The position numbers were made by a program, and so were the translations under genes. Source: a virus. From it: a stretch of 22,059 nt of DNA. Location: IMG/VR virus record IMGVR_UViG_3300045286_000009, positions 1 through 22,059 of that record. The stretch is one strand, 5' to 3'. Positions 1 through 7,637 of this stretch are shown here, piece by piece (positions within the stretch are counted from its first letter, which is position 1; the number at the start of each line of letters is the position of its first letter). The notes under the pieces were generated by a model, which searched no databases, was not told where the DNA came from, and was given only the letters and a program-made list of their open reading frames with translations.

Positions 1-32
1 ACCTGATTCGAGTAGGTAGCGGTCCGCCACAT
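1..32 (-). CDS. Start of a further tail-region gene, cut by the left window edge
   Basis: An ATG at 32-30 opens a frame reading M-W-R-T-A-T-Y-S-N-Q and running off the window. It starts 7 bases after the TAA of the upstream tail-fibre gene, and the preceding bases contain AAGG about 5 bases before the ATG, a possible weak ribosome binding site. A GTG one codon earlier could also serve as start. Tight spacing on the same strand matches every other junction here, so a real gene is likely. Too little is visible to say what it encodes; by position it should be another tail-fibre, chaperone or lysis gene. Confidence 0.4.
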   Translation of the reverse strand, partial: MWRTATYSNQ

Positions 33-39
33 CACGGCC

Positions 40-804
40 TTAAGACCAGTTGCCCACCGACACCAGCGATGTCGAGCCCACGCGCTGGCACATGAAGTAC
101 GAACCGACCTTGACCACCGCAGCATTGGCCGTGGTCTGAGCAAACGACGGGATGATCGTTCCCGACACCGTGACCTGGAAAGTGCCCTTGACGAAGAACG
201 TCAGCACCGTAGCCGTGGCCGCGGTGGCGATGTTCGTCGCTGCCTGCGTGGCCGTCGTCTCCGAAACACCAGACAACGCCGTCAGTGTGTCCAGCGCCGC
301 ATCCATGCCGCTGGTCATGTAGAGGATGGAGCCAAGGGTCGCCGTGCCGCCGGAGTTCAGCGAGAACTTGCCGTTGCCCGACGTGGCCGACATGGTGTCC
401 ATCGACACCAGGCACTCGAACAGGTACGTTCCGACCCCCAGCGTCAGCGACCCGTTGGCCGGGCTGTTGAAGATGGGTTGCTGGCTGGTGTTCGACGTGA
501 ACGTCCGCGTGGCGTTCGCGCGGATGATCTGCACCGCAGGCCACAACCCGCGGTTGCTGGCCTCGGTCGTGGCGTAGAAGGCGTTCCCGTCGTACTCAAG
601 CGCTCCGGCCTCGGGCGTCGTCAGCACAGTGCCGCTGGTGAGCTTCGGCCAGGAATTCGCCGACGCAGACCCGGCCGGGAACGGCAACGTCTTGACCTGC
701 GCCAACGTGACCTTGTTGGAAGTCCCGGCGTTGTTGACCGGGATCTCCATGGTCGAAGTTGCCGAGCCAGCGGCGGAAAGGGCTGAAATCTTGGTGTCTG
801 CCAT
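40..804 (-). CDS. Probable tail fibre / receptor-binding-region protein (254 aa)
   Basis: The protein begins MADTKISALSAAG, an opening typical of phage tail-fibre and tail-spike proteins that start with a short conserved head segment (known family pattern). The rest is rich in Thr, Ser, Ala and Gly with alternating hydrophobic residues and no charged helices, as in beta-structured trimeric fibre domains; the middle and end (TLGVGTYLFECLVSMDT, VGSYFMCQRVG) look like a jelly-roll tip. I chose the ATG at 804 rather than an upstream start at 834 because the latter lies inside the preceding gene and would add an Arg-rich, unrelated leader. The start is 1 base after the preceding TGA. Its role, attachment to the host surface, is inferred from composition and position. 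No catalytic motif is seen. Confidence 0.72.
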   Translation of the reverse strand: MADTKISALSAAGSATSTMEIPVNNAGTSNKVTLAQVKTLPFPAGSASANSWPKLTSGTVLTTPEAGALEYDGNAFYATTEASNRGLWPAVQIIRANATRTFTSNTSQQPIFNSPANGSLTLGVGTYLFECLVSMDTMSATSGNGKFSLNSGGTATLGSILYMTSGMDAALDTLTALSGVSETTATQAATNIATAATATVLTFFVKGTFQVTVSGTIIPSFAQTTANAAVVKVGSYFMCQRVGSTSLVSVGNWS

Positions 805-805
805 G

Positions 806-1510
806 TCAGCCCCAGACCCCGACCAGCGGCGCAACAGCCGGTGCCGTGGTGTTCAGAAAGAAGTCTTCGTCGACTATTGACGACACATTTGCCACCGCGA
901 CCGCAAGCGTGACGAATCCGTCTGTCCCGACGGGAGCCGTGAAAGTCCCGCCGTGGTTCGAGGAGAACGCGCCGGTCTCGGTTCGCCAGGCGCCGATGGT
1001 TGCGCTGGTGCCGCTTTCCCTTGAAGTAAAGCCGGTGCCTGCGTTCGGAATGCTGCCGGCCGACGTGGTGTTCGACGCCGTGGAAATGGCGACAACAGTA
1101 GCAGCCGAGCCGATGGTCAGCGTGCCGGACGTGATGCCGTCGGTGCCAGTACCGGGGCTGTTCGAGAAGAACGCCTTGGTGTCAAGAATCGCACCCGACG
1201 TTGGTGCTTGAATCTCGAAGACGAACAGCTCGACGCCAGCCCCGGCGTCCAGCGTGCCGACGATGGTGTGGTCGCCGCCGGCCGCGTTCTGGAGCGTGAA
1301 GATGCCGCCCCATACTGCGTTGCCTGCATCGGCTGCCGTCAGGCCGGCCGTGTACGCGGTGCCGTCGTTGACGGTCTTTGTGGTTGGCGAAGAGCTGGCA
1401 CCGTCGAACAAAAACGCCACAATGGCGTTGCCCGCGGTGACGCCCGTCAGCGTGACCGTCGCCGATGTGGTGCCAGAACCGCGGTTTTTCTGTACGTACT
1501 GGTCGGGCAT
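806..1510 (-). CDS. Beta-rich tail structural protein (234 aa)
   Basis: The sequence starts MPDQYVQKNRGSGTTSATVT and is made almost entirely of Gly, Ala, Thr, Ser and Val, with repeated short beta-strand-like segments (for example VTLTGVTAGNAIVAFLFDG and FVTLAVAVANV). This resembles immunoglobulin-like or lectin-like beta-sandwich domains in phage tail proteins. There is no signal peptide, transmembrane segment or enzyme motif. The ATG at 1510 overlaps the TAA of the preceding gene by one base (TAATG), indicating translational coupling. Neighbours on both sides are beta-rich tail proteins, so it is probably part of the tail tip or fibre assembly. I do not recognise the exact family. Confidence 0.65.
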   Translation of the reverse strand: MPDQYVQKNRGSGTTSATVTLTGVTAGNAIVAFLFDGASSSPTTKTVNDGTAYTAGLTAADAGNAVWGGIFTLQNAAGGDHTIVGTLDAGAGVELFVFEIQAPTSGAILDTKAFFSNSPGTGTDGITSGTLTIGSAATVVAISTASNTTSAGSIPNAGTGFTSRESGTSATIGAWRTETGAFSSNHGGTFTAPVGTDGFVTLAVAVANVSSIVDEDFFLNTTAPAVAPLVGVWG

Positions 1511-2268
1511 TACAGGCTTCCCGCAGAGAACGCAGACCAGCCAAAGCTGGCCGCCACGGTGTCACCCGCGCCCACGGCGTCGCGCGAAGCCCAGAACCCC
1601 ATCCCGGGTTGTCCCGTCGTCCACTTGACCGTGCCGGTGTTGACACCGCTGGAGATTGCCGAGGCAGTGCTGATGTCGACGGCGCTAAACCCGGTCACGG
1701 CCACGCCGTTCTTCTTCACCGTGATAATGTCGCCGACGATCTGGGCGTAGATTACATCGCCCGTCGTCGGAAAACCGATGCTTCCGTCGCCCGGGTCATA
1801 AATCGGCGTGTAGTTGCCCGCTTCCCCGTTCCAACGCACGACGGCCATGTAGGAAGAGCCGCCGTTGTGGATGCCCCACAGGATCTCGTACCCGTGGGTG
1901 TTGTTGTCTCCGTAGGAGAAGCGAAGGTGCAGCTCGATCTCGTGCGCGCGTGTCGGGCTGTACCCGCCGGCCAGGAACACGGTTCCCTGCGCCCATTGAT
2001 CGGCAGAGAACGAAGGTGTCTTTAGAGCGCAGATTGCATCGTTGTAGCCGTTGCTGGTGCCGGAAGCGTAGGCTTGCCCGATGCTGGTTTGGACGTTCAG
2101 CCAGCCGCCCGATCCGCCGTCTGTGCCGCCATTGAACCAAATTCCCCCCTGGCTGATGGGATTCTCGGCGGCAGGGAAGTTTGTGGAAAACAGCAGCGAG
2201 GCAGCAGAACCACCGCTAGAGGTAGAGGCGTTCCTGGTGCCAGGCAAAGACCACGAGTAGAGGAGCAC
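1510..2268 (-). CDS. Tail protein with concanavalin-A/LamG-like beta-sandwich domain (252 aa)
   Basis: The N-terminal part (to about residue 60) is Gly/Ser-rich. From about residue 65 to the end the pattern fits a concanavalin A-like carbohydrate-binding fold: a strand with charged residues (HEIELHLRFSYGDNN), a Gly-rich turn and Tyr-rich strand (THGYEILWGIHNGGSSYMAV), then VIYAQIVGDIITVKKNG, VAVTGF and a closing GMGFWAS strand. In phages such domains bind surface polysaccharide (family knowledge); that role here is inferred. The start is a GTG at 2268, 2 bases after the TAA at 2272-2270, with GGAG just before it. It sits between other tail-tip genes. Confidence 0.68.
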   Translation of the reverse strand: MLLYSWSLPGTRNASTSSGGSAASLLFSTNFPAAENPISQGGIWFNGGTDGGSGGWLNVQTSIGQAYASGTSNGYNDAICALKTPSFSADQWAQGTVFLAGGYSPTRAHEIELHLRFSYGDNNTHGYEILWGIHNGGSSYMAVVRWNGEAGNYTPIYDPGDGSIGFPTTGDVIYAQIVGDIITVKKNGVAVTGFSAVDISTASAISSGVNTGTVKWTTGQPGMGFWASRDAVGAGDTVAASFGWSAFSAGSL

Positions 2269-2269
2269 C

Positions 2270-2551
2270 TTACTCCGCGAATTCCAGCGTGTACTCGAAG
2301 TTCAGCGACGCGGTGCCCGACTGGCTTATGGCATCGAGGTTGCCGTTGGCGCCGCCGCCGGCTTCCAGCGCGATGGCCGAGTCCGCATCGCGGGCCACCC
2401 AGCCACCGGGACCGGCCGCGCCGCAACCGACAGACTGCTGCACGGTCTGCGTGGTGCCGACAGTCGGTCCGGTGAACGCCGTCAGCTGCGCCGCAGGGTT
2501 GCTCGGAGCCTTGCCGCGGGGCGTGATCGAAGAGCCCGCCGTCGAAGCGGT
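2270..2551 (-). other. In-frame 93-codon continuation after the amber stop, without a usable start
   Basis: Reading on from the TAG at 2554-2552 in the same phase gives T-A-S-T-A-G-S-S-I-T-P-R-G and later GCGAAGPGGWVARDADSAI, LEAGGGANGNLDAISQ and ASLNFEYTLEFAE before a TAA. The composition is that of a structural phage beta-domain, with no stops and normal codon use for this phage. It contains no methionine codon; the first GTG is about 36 codons in and has no obvious Shine-Dalgarno sequence, so the segment could reach the ribosome only by reading through the amber codon. The next gene starts 2 bases after its TAA, which is how real gene ends look in this operon. I therefore treat it as coding sequence of the same gene as the 63-codon part upstream. 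Confidence 0.62.
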
Positions 2552-2743
2552 CTAATAGCGCGCCAGGCGCACGACGATGCCGCTGATGGCGGTGAGGCCG
2601 GCGCCCTTGCCGATGAGGAACAGGCCCGTCACCGCGGCGCCGCGGGTCGAGCCGCTCAGGGTGCGCAGGTGGTCGGTGTCGGTGTTCGGCGTGGCATTGG
2701 TCGACACGTTGGCCGCGGGGCTGATGGCGTACACGAAAGGCAT
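2552..2743 (-). CDS. N-terminal part of a tail structural protein ending at an amber codon (63 aa)
   Basis: The reading frame starts MPFVYAISPAANVSTNATP and runs through DTDHLRTLSGSTRG and GKGAGLTAISGIVVRLARY to a TAG at 2554-2552. AGGA about 7 bases upstream of the ATG at 2743 is a good ribosome binding site. The TAG lies in the middle of an uninterrupted frame: codons continue in phase for 93 more residues to a TAA at 2272-2270 (see the next entry). The 63-residue product ends abruptly after a beta-like strand, so it looks like half a protein. Position between a zinc-ribbon protein and the concanavalin-like tail protein suggests a tail-tip component. Either this is a genuine short product with readthrough, or an amber mutation or sequencing error has split a 157-codon gene. 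Confidence 0.68.
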   Translation of the reverse strand: MPFVYAISPAANVSTNATPNTDTDHLRTLSGSTRGAAVTGLFLIGKGAGLTAISGIVVRLARY

Positions 2744-2752
2744 GTTTGGTTC

Positions 2753-3091
2753 CTAGCGCCCCAGGGTTAGGAGCTTGGCAAGAGGCGAGGCGCCCTCTTC
2801 CAAGATGATGTTGATCTGCTGCTCGGTGACTTGCGGACCGCACTCTTCGAGCAGCGCTTCTCGGCAACGCTGCCATTGCACCTCGTCGGGAACCAGCATC
2901 GTTCCGGCGATCTGTCCGTAGGTGCCAACGCAGTTGTTGCACAGGTAGAACATGTGCGTGCTGTTCTCGTGCGTCCAGCCGCCATCCTTGCCGCAGTTGG
3001 CGCAGAAAACGGGGACCCAGGCGCCGTTGGACGTGAACACCTGTCCACGCGCTACCTTGGCTCGGCTGTCTGGGAGGATGTCGGCGGTCAA
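2753..3091 (-). CDS. Small zinc-ribbon protein in the tail region (112 aa)
   Basis: Two CxxC pairs, CANC and CNNC, are separated by 17 residues at about positions 31 to 53 (VFCANCGKDGGW ... FYLCNNCVG), the arrangement of a structural zinc ribbon. The C-terminal half is helical and acidic (VPDEVQWQRCREALLEECG, QQINIILEEGASPLAKLL). The only start near the previous gene's end is a TTG at 3091 that shares bases with the upstream TGA (TTGA), the same junction as at 20774; a later GTG at VFTSNG is possible. A zinc ribbon among beta-rich tail structural genes is unusual. It could be a tail chaperone, a host-takeover protein or a minor virion protein; the sequence does not decide. The TAG stop is at 2755-2753. 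Confidence 0.6.
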   Translation of the reverse strand: MTADILPDSRAKVARGQVFTSNGAWVPVFCANCGKDGGWTHENSTHMFYLCNNCVGTYGQIAGTMLVPDEVQWQRCREALLEECGPQVTEQQINIILEEGASPLAKLLTLGR

Positions 3092-3510
3092 GCGTTGCCC
3101 CGTGTGATGCTGAACGTGTTCACCTGCACCTGCTGGCCGTTGGCGATGGAGTTGTTGTCCGCCGTCATCAGCGCGCCGCTTCCAGTGGCCCCGAACGAGC
3201 CCTGCATGTCGCAGTTGGTGTGCGTCGAGTCGTAGATGCGAAAGAACTTCCCCGCCGTGCCGCCGCCGGCCGCTGGTGTGCCAGTGATAAGCCACGTGCC
3301 GGCCTTGGTCTTAACCCCGCCGCTGCTGGCCGCCATCCAATCCGACGGCAGCGATCCGGTTGCGAGCAGCGTGTTGCCCGACAGCGCCGCGGCACAGTCG
3401 GCGGGCTTGGTGCCGTCGTAGATCTCCAGCAGGCACGCCGCACCGATGGTGGTCTCCAGCGCATCGTTCTGCGCGTCGCGCACCCGCACCGAGTATTGAA
3501 GGTCTGCCAT
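3088..3510 (-). CDS. Small beta-rich phage structural protein (140 aa)
   Basis: The protein opens MADLQYSVRVRDAQNDALETTIG followed by LLEIYDGTKPADCAAALSG and LLATGSLPSDW, a pattern I associate with widespread small phage virion proteins of unassigned function. It continues with Gly/Ala-rich strands (TWLITGTPAAGGGTAGKFFRIYD) and ends with QVQVNTFSITRGNA. GGAG about 8 bases before the ATG at 3510 supports the start, 3 bases after the ejection-protein stop. The stop overlaps the TTG start of the zinc-ribbon gene. It probably belongs to the tail tip or capsid surface. No enzymatic motif is present. Confidence 0.7.
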   Translation of the reverse strand: MADLQYSVRVRDAQNDALETTIGAACLLEIYDGTKPADCAAALSGNTLLATGSLPSDWMAASSGGVKTKAGTWLITGTPAAGGGTAGKFFRIYDSTHTNCDMQGSFGATGSGALMTADNNSIANGQQVQVNTFSITRGNA

Positions 3511-3513
3511 GTG

Positions 3514-5640
3514 TCAGGCTCCGAAGGAAAGGGCGCACGCAGCCGCAGCGCGCACGAGTTCAGCGTCCGATAGGTCGGCCTGCATCTCGCGCTTGATGCG
3601 TTCGATGGCGTCGGCCAGTGTGATGGGCTTGTCCATGCCAGGAAGCAGCACCGGCATGTCGGGCTTGGTGGCGGCGATCTGCTGCAGCCGCGCCTGGTCC
3701 GGTGACAGCTTTTCGGCCTCCGGCGCCGGCAGCCCCTGGCGCACGCGGTCGATGGCGTCTGCCAGCGCGTCGCCCGGCTTCATCGACGGCACGTTGCGCG
3801 CGATGTCCTCGGCGTGGGCCGCGATGTCGCCCAGCTTCTTGGCGCTGCCGCCCATCTCTTCGACGGCTGCCAGCGCGTTGTGCATCAGCTGGGTCATGGT
3901 GCCGCCCGCGTTCATCTCGGCGGCCACTTGCCCGGGTTCCTTGCCCTTGATGAGTTCGGCCGCTTGGTCGAGCGCGGCGCGGTACTCGCTGGGTTTGGGT
4001 TCTGGGGCCAACACCGCAGTTGGCTTGGCATCGCGCGCGGCGGCGGTGTCGACCTCCCTGGGAAGAGCGTTGCTGCTTTCACGCGTTACAGAAGAACGCT
4101 GATCGGCAGACCCTCGTTGCACCGCCGAAAGGCGCTCTTGGCGCAAGACTTGGAGTTGCTTCTCCAGTTCTCCAGCCCTTTGCGTCTGTTTTTGTGCTTC
4201 TGCGTTTGCTTCTATGAATTGGTTTAGACGGTCGCTTTGCGCTTGCCAGTCTGCATCGCGGTCAGCGTTTCTCTTACGCGCCTCAGCCAATGCTTCTTTG
4301 TAGCTGAGGCGAGAGCGTCCTTGAATGTCTTTTGCTTCTGCTCGAATAGCCGTGTCCGACGTGTCAACGCGCGTCTGCTCCATCAGGCGAAGCTGTTCGC
4401 GCGCTTGTCGAATTGCGCCTCGTTCTGCCAAGCCATCGGCAGCTGGGATGGTGGCCGATAGCTCGTCTTCAAGCGATTTGATCTGTGCATCAATCAAAGA
4501 GGTGTCAGCAACAGCGCGCCCTTCTGCTACGGCATCCGATGCCTCCTTCAGCACCGCCAGCGCCGCCGGGTCATCCGGCAGGCTCTTGGCAACGGTCCGG
4601 TCCAGCAGCGCCACGCGCGCGGCGTCGGCGACCTCGGGGCTCTGGGCTGCGGCCGACACCGGAGCCTTGCGCGCCGCCGCCTCTTGCTTGTCAAGCTCGG
4701 CCTGCAGCGCCGCCTTGTCCTCGGGCCGCTTGGCCTTGTCGATCTCGGCGCGCAGTTCGGCCAGGTTGCCGGCGCTGCGCTCGAACGAATCGCTGCTGGC
4801 CTGCTCTGCCGGCGTCAGCGCCGCCGCGGCCTTGATGTCGGCCTCGGTCTTGAACCTGCGTGCCGCTGCCGCCTCCTTGGCTGCCCGGCGCAGGCCCATG
4901 GCGCCGAAGCCAGCCGGCACCAGCGTCGAGACCGCCAGCCCCACCGGGTCCAGCGGATCGTGCAGCGCAGCCTCGGCGCCGTAGTCGGCGTTCTGCAGGA
5001 TCTCCTTCGAGAGCTGCTCCTGCGCCATGAACGACAGCGGGCCGCCGACAGCGATCAGGCCGGCGGTGTGCGCCAGGGTCGAGCCGGCAAGTGGCATCAC
5101 GGCGCCGAGGCCTGCGAACAGGCCCTGCGACTCGCCGACCAGCGTGGCCGTTGCGGGGTCGACGCCCTTCTGGATCAGCCGCTGCGCCGCCGAGTTCGAT
5201 TCGTCAGCCGCCAGCAAGGCAGCGCCCACCGGGCCGCCGAACAGTCCGACCTCGGTCACGGCCTTTGTGGCGAAGCGGGTCAGCCCCGACAGCATCAGCT
5301 CGGACATGTGCGCCGTGTGCGGGTCCGGCATCATGTCGTCGGCCTTCTTGCGCAGCACGTTGCCGGCCGCGGTGTCGAAGGTGTCGCCCTTGCGCATGCG
5401 CGCCGCCGCGGCGTCCGAATCGGCGCCGGTGCCGAAGCTGGCAGCGCTCACGGTGCCGTAGCTGGACAGAAAGTCCGCCAAGCTGCCGGCCATGTCCACG
5501 GCACCGGAGCCGATGCCCTGGAAACCGGACTTGCCGAACGACCAGGCCGAGAACGACGACTCCGGCGCCGGGGCCGGCTTCATCATCGACTGCAGCTGGC
5601 TGCGCTCGATGCTGTCGGCGTAGGTGTCAAGGATGCCCAC
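3514..5640 (-). CDS. Large internal virion / DNA-ejection protein (708 aa)
   Basis: By position (third and largest of three ejection-type genes after the tail tube genes) and composition, this is the analogue of T7 gp16 or other podovirus ejection proteins that form the channel for DNA entry. The N-terminal 130 residues are mixed. Three Gly/Ala-rich hydrophobic stretches follow at about 128-145, 172-204 and 232-250, suited to membrane association. From about residue 255 onward it is highly charged, Ala-rich and helical (coiled-coil-like). The start is a GTG at 5640 sharing its G with the previous TAG, preceded by AAGGTG; the longer frame from 5757 would lie in the upstream gene. The part coding residues about 374-525 has much lower GC than the rest (see findings). 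No lysozyme catalytic motif is evident. Confidence 0.75.
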   Translation of the reverse strand: MGILDTYADSIERSQLQSMMKPAPAPESSFSAWSFGKSGFQGIGSGAVDMAGSLADFLSSYGTVSAASFGTGADSDAAAARMRKGDTFDTAAGNVLRKKADDMMPDPHTAHMSELMLSGLTRFATKAVTEVGLFGGPVGAALLAADESNSAAQRLIQKGVDPATATLVGESQGLFAGLGAVMPLAGSTLAHTAGLIAVGGPLSFMAQEQLSKEILQNADYGAEAALHDPLDPVGLAVSTLVPAGFGAMGLRRAAKEAAAARRFKTEADIKAAAALTPAEQASSDSFERSAGNLAELRAEIDKAKRPEDKAALQAELDKQEAAARKAPVSAAAQSPEVADAARVALLDRTVAKSLPDDPAALAVLKEASDAVAEGRAVADTSLIDAQIKSLEDELSATIPAADGLAERGAIRQAREQLRLMEQTRVDTSDTAIRAEAKDIQGRSRLSYKEALAEARKRNADRDADWQAQSDRLNQFIEANAEAQKQTQRAGELEKQLQVLRQERLSAVQRGSADQRSSVTRESSNALPREVDTAAARDAKPTAVLAPEPKPSEYRAALDQAAELIKGKEPGQVAAEMNAGGTMTQLMHNALAAVEEMGGSAKKLGDIAAHAEDIARNVPSMKPGDALADAIDRVRQGLPAPEAEKLSPDQARLQQIAATKPDMPVLLPGMDKPITLADAIERIKREMQADLSDAELVRAAAACALSFGA

Positions 5641-7634
5641 TACTGCACCTTGACCCGCAGCGGCAGCGTGCCTGACGGGTCCAGTGTGAACTGCGCGCCG
5701 TTGCTGATGGGTACGTACTCTCCTGGCCGCACCAGCCGCAGGCCGTAGCTGTCCCACTTGCCGGCCAGCGCTTCCGCCGGCATCGGTTGACCGCGCAGGT
5801 AGACCTGCTTGCCGGCCAGTGGCGCCAGCGTGGCGCGCGCGCGGGTGTCGAAGTCGGATTCGGTCATGCCGCGGGGCAGGAAGGTCTTCATGCCGCCACG
5901 CTCGACCGGCGTGCCGATGACCAGCTTGAGCGCGTCCTCGGCGCCGGAGCCGAAGCCGCGCGTGAAGCCGGGCGCGCGCGCGGTGTCCAGTTCCTGGGCT
6001 GCCCGCACGTAGTAGGCCGCGTCGATCACGTCCTGCTCTACCTTGGGGTTGCCCAGCGTTCCGCGCACCAGCGTCGCGATCTCGGACCGCCAGCCGGCCA
6101 GCGCCGTGTCGTCCTTCTTCACCGTCTTGTCGGACAGCGCCTGGGCGCCCAACTGCACCAGCTCCGACGTCATGCGCCCGGCCGTGGTGACGTCGCTGCC
6201 CAGCTTGAGCGTCAGCGCCAGCACCTTGTCGCGGCCGTCCAGTTGGTCGGCCAGGGCTGCCATCCGCTCGGGAGGCAGCATCTTGCCGACCTGCCCCAGC
6301 AGGTTGGTGCGGTCAGGAATCGACATCCGGCCCAGCATGTCGGCCGCCTGCTTGGCTTCGTCAGGGCGCAGCGGAGACACCGGGAAGCCCGTGGCCGCCT
6401 CCAAGGGCGCTGCAGCCTGGTTGCGCGCTGCCACCGTGCCCAGCAGCGACACCGGGTCGGTGATGTTCTGCAGCGGTTGCTCGGGCAGGCGCCAGTACGC
6501 GGAACCTGCCGCCCACGGGTCTTCCTTGGCCGCCGCGGTCTGCGTGGTGTTGACGCGCTGCGCCAGCTCCATCACCTTGACCTGCTCCGGGTTCGTGGGC
6601 TGGCCACGCATGCGCGACAGGGCTTCCTGCTGCATCGGCAACGACTGCGAGCCGAACGCAGCGCCGTCGGCAGAATCCTTGATGTAGCGCTCGGCCAGTG
6701 CCGACAGGTCCGGGAACTGCGCCGTGACCTCTCGGACGCGGGCCACGTAGTCCGGGTCCATCATCCGGCCCGACATCGTGAACTCGCGCAACGTCTGGAC
6801 TTCCTTGATCGCGACCTGCGCGTCCTGGTCCTTGCCGCGGCGGGCGTCGGCCTCCAGCTGGCGGATGCGCACGTTGGCCTGGCTGTTCCACAGCTTGACC
6901 TGCTCGGGCGTCGCGTCGTCGATCCAGGGAATGCCGGTGGCGCCGGTGTGGCCGCCTTCGCCCATGGCCTTGCCGGTGTACTCGACCACCTTGTACGGGT
7001 CGCGGTCGATCAGGTTCGAGGCGGCGGCGTTCGTCAGTTCCTTGCGCGCCTGCTCCTGCAGCTTCTCGGACTCGATGGCGCCCGGGTAGGGCATCGTTTC
7101 GTTGATGGCGTTCTTGGCGAACGAGTACGCGCTCGGGTCCTGCTGGACCGACTTGGCCCAGTTGTTGATGCCGTCGGTGGCCTGCTGCACGTTGTAGGCG
7201 ACCTGCTGGCCTGCCTGGAAGTGAACGGCCTGGGTGCCGATGCTGGAGCGGATCGCGTCCAGGTGCTGCTGCACGAACCGGCGCGACATCTCGTCGGGCG
7301 CGTTCTCCAGGGTCTGCTTCGAGTAGTCGTCGAAGTCCTGCAGCAGCTTCGGCGTGAAACCGGGCGCACCGGGCTCCGCCTGCTGCTTGCGTTCTTCGAG
7401 CGTCTGCGTCCATTGAAGCTGCGCCTGCGAAGCCGCGCTGCCAGCCCATGCGCGAGCAGAGTTCAGTTCCTGATACCGCAGCGCCTGGTTCTCGGCCGCG
7501 CCGACGTTCTCCAGCGCACTGGCCACGCGCTGACCAGCATCGGCCGTGCCCGCGCCGAACGACTGCGGCGAAGCGCTGGCAGGCAGGCTGCCGCTGACCT
7601 GGGTGCGTTGCTGGTACAGGGGAATGGCCGGCAT
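5640..7634 (-). CDS. Internal virion / ejection protein, T7 gp15-like position (664 aa)
   Basis: A long, mostly alpha-helical, Gln/Ala-rich protein with no transmembrane segment. It begins MPAIPLYQQRTQVSG, followed by a helical stretch from about residue 35 (RVASALENVGAAENQALRYQ) and repeated amphipathic helices. It ends in a small beta-rich tail (KVYLRG-like and GEYVPISNGAQFTLD segments). The ATG at 7634 is 3 bases after the TAA of the gp14-like gene, and GGGG lies about 6 bases upstream. Genes of this size and composition after the gp14-like gene encode internal core proteins ejected with the DNA in podoviruses (family knowledge). A long spurious frame on the opposite strand reflects codon bias, not a second gene. 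Confidence 0.75.
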   Translation of the reverse strand: MPAIPLYQQRTQVSGSLPASASPQSFGAGTADAGQRVASALENVGAAENQALRYQELNSARAWAGSAASQAQLQWTQTLEERKQQAEPGAPGFTPKLLQDFDDYSKQTLENAPDEMSRRFVQQHLDAIRSSIGTQAVHFQAGQQVAYNVQQATDGINNWAKSVQQDPSAYSFAKNAINETMPYPGAIESEKLQEQARKELTNAAASNLIDRDPYKVVEYTGKAMGEGGHTGATGIPWIDDATPEQVKLWNSQANVRIRQLEADARRGKDQDAQVAIKEVQTLREFTMSGRMMDPDYVARVREVTAQFPDLSALAERYIKDSADGAAFGSQSLPMQQEALSRMRGQPTNPEQVKVMELAQRVNTTQTAAAKEDPWAAGSAYWRLPEQPLQNITDPVSLLGTVAARNQAAAPLEAATGFPVSPLRPDEAKQAADMLGRMSIPDRTNLLGQVGKMLPPERMAALADQLDGRDKVLALTLKLGSDVTTAGRMTSELVQLGAQALSDKTVKKDDTALAGWRSEIATLVRGTLGNPKVEQDVIDAAYYVRAAQELDTARAPGFTRGFGSGAEDALKLVIGTPVERGGMKTFLPRGMTESDFDTRARATLAPLAGKQVYLRGQPMPAEALAGKWDSYGLRLVRPGEYVPISNGAQFTLDPSGTLPLRVKVQ

Positions 7635-7637
7635 GCG

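Noticed and set aside
2097-2942. A 281-codon minus-strand frame bridging the amber-split tail gene, considered as evidence for a frameshift
   Set aside because: That frame is Arg/His/Cys-rich throughout. The correct phase on both sides of the TAG is the same, so a stop codon and not a frameshift interrupts the gene.
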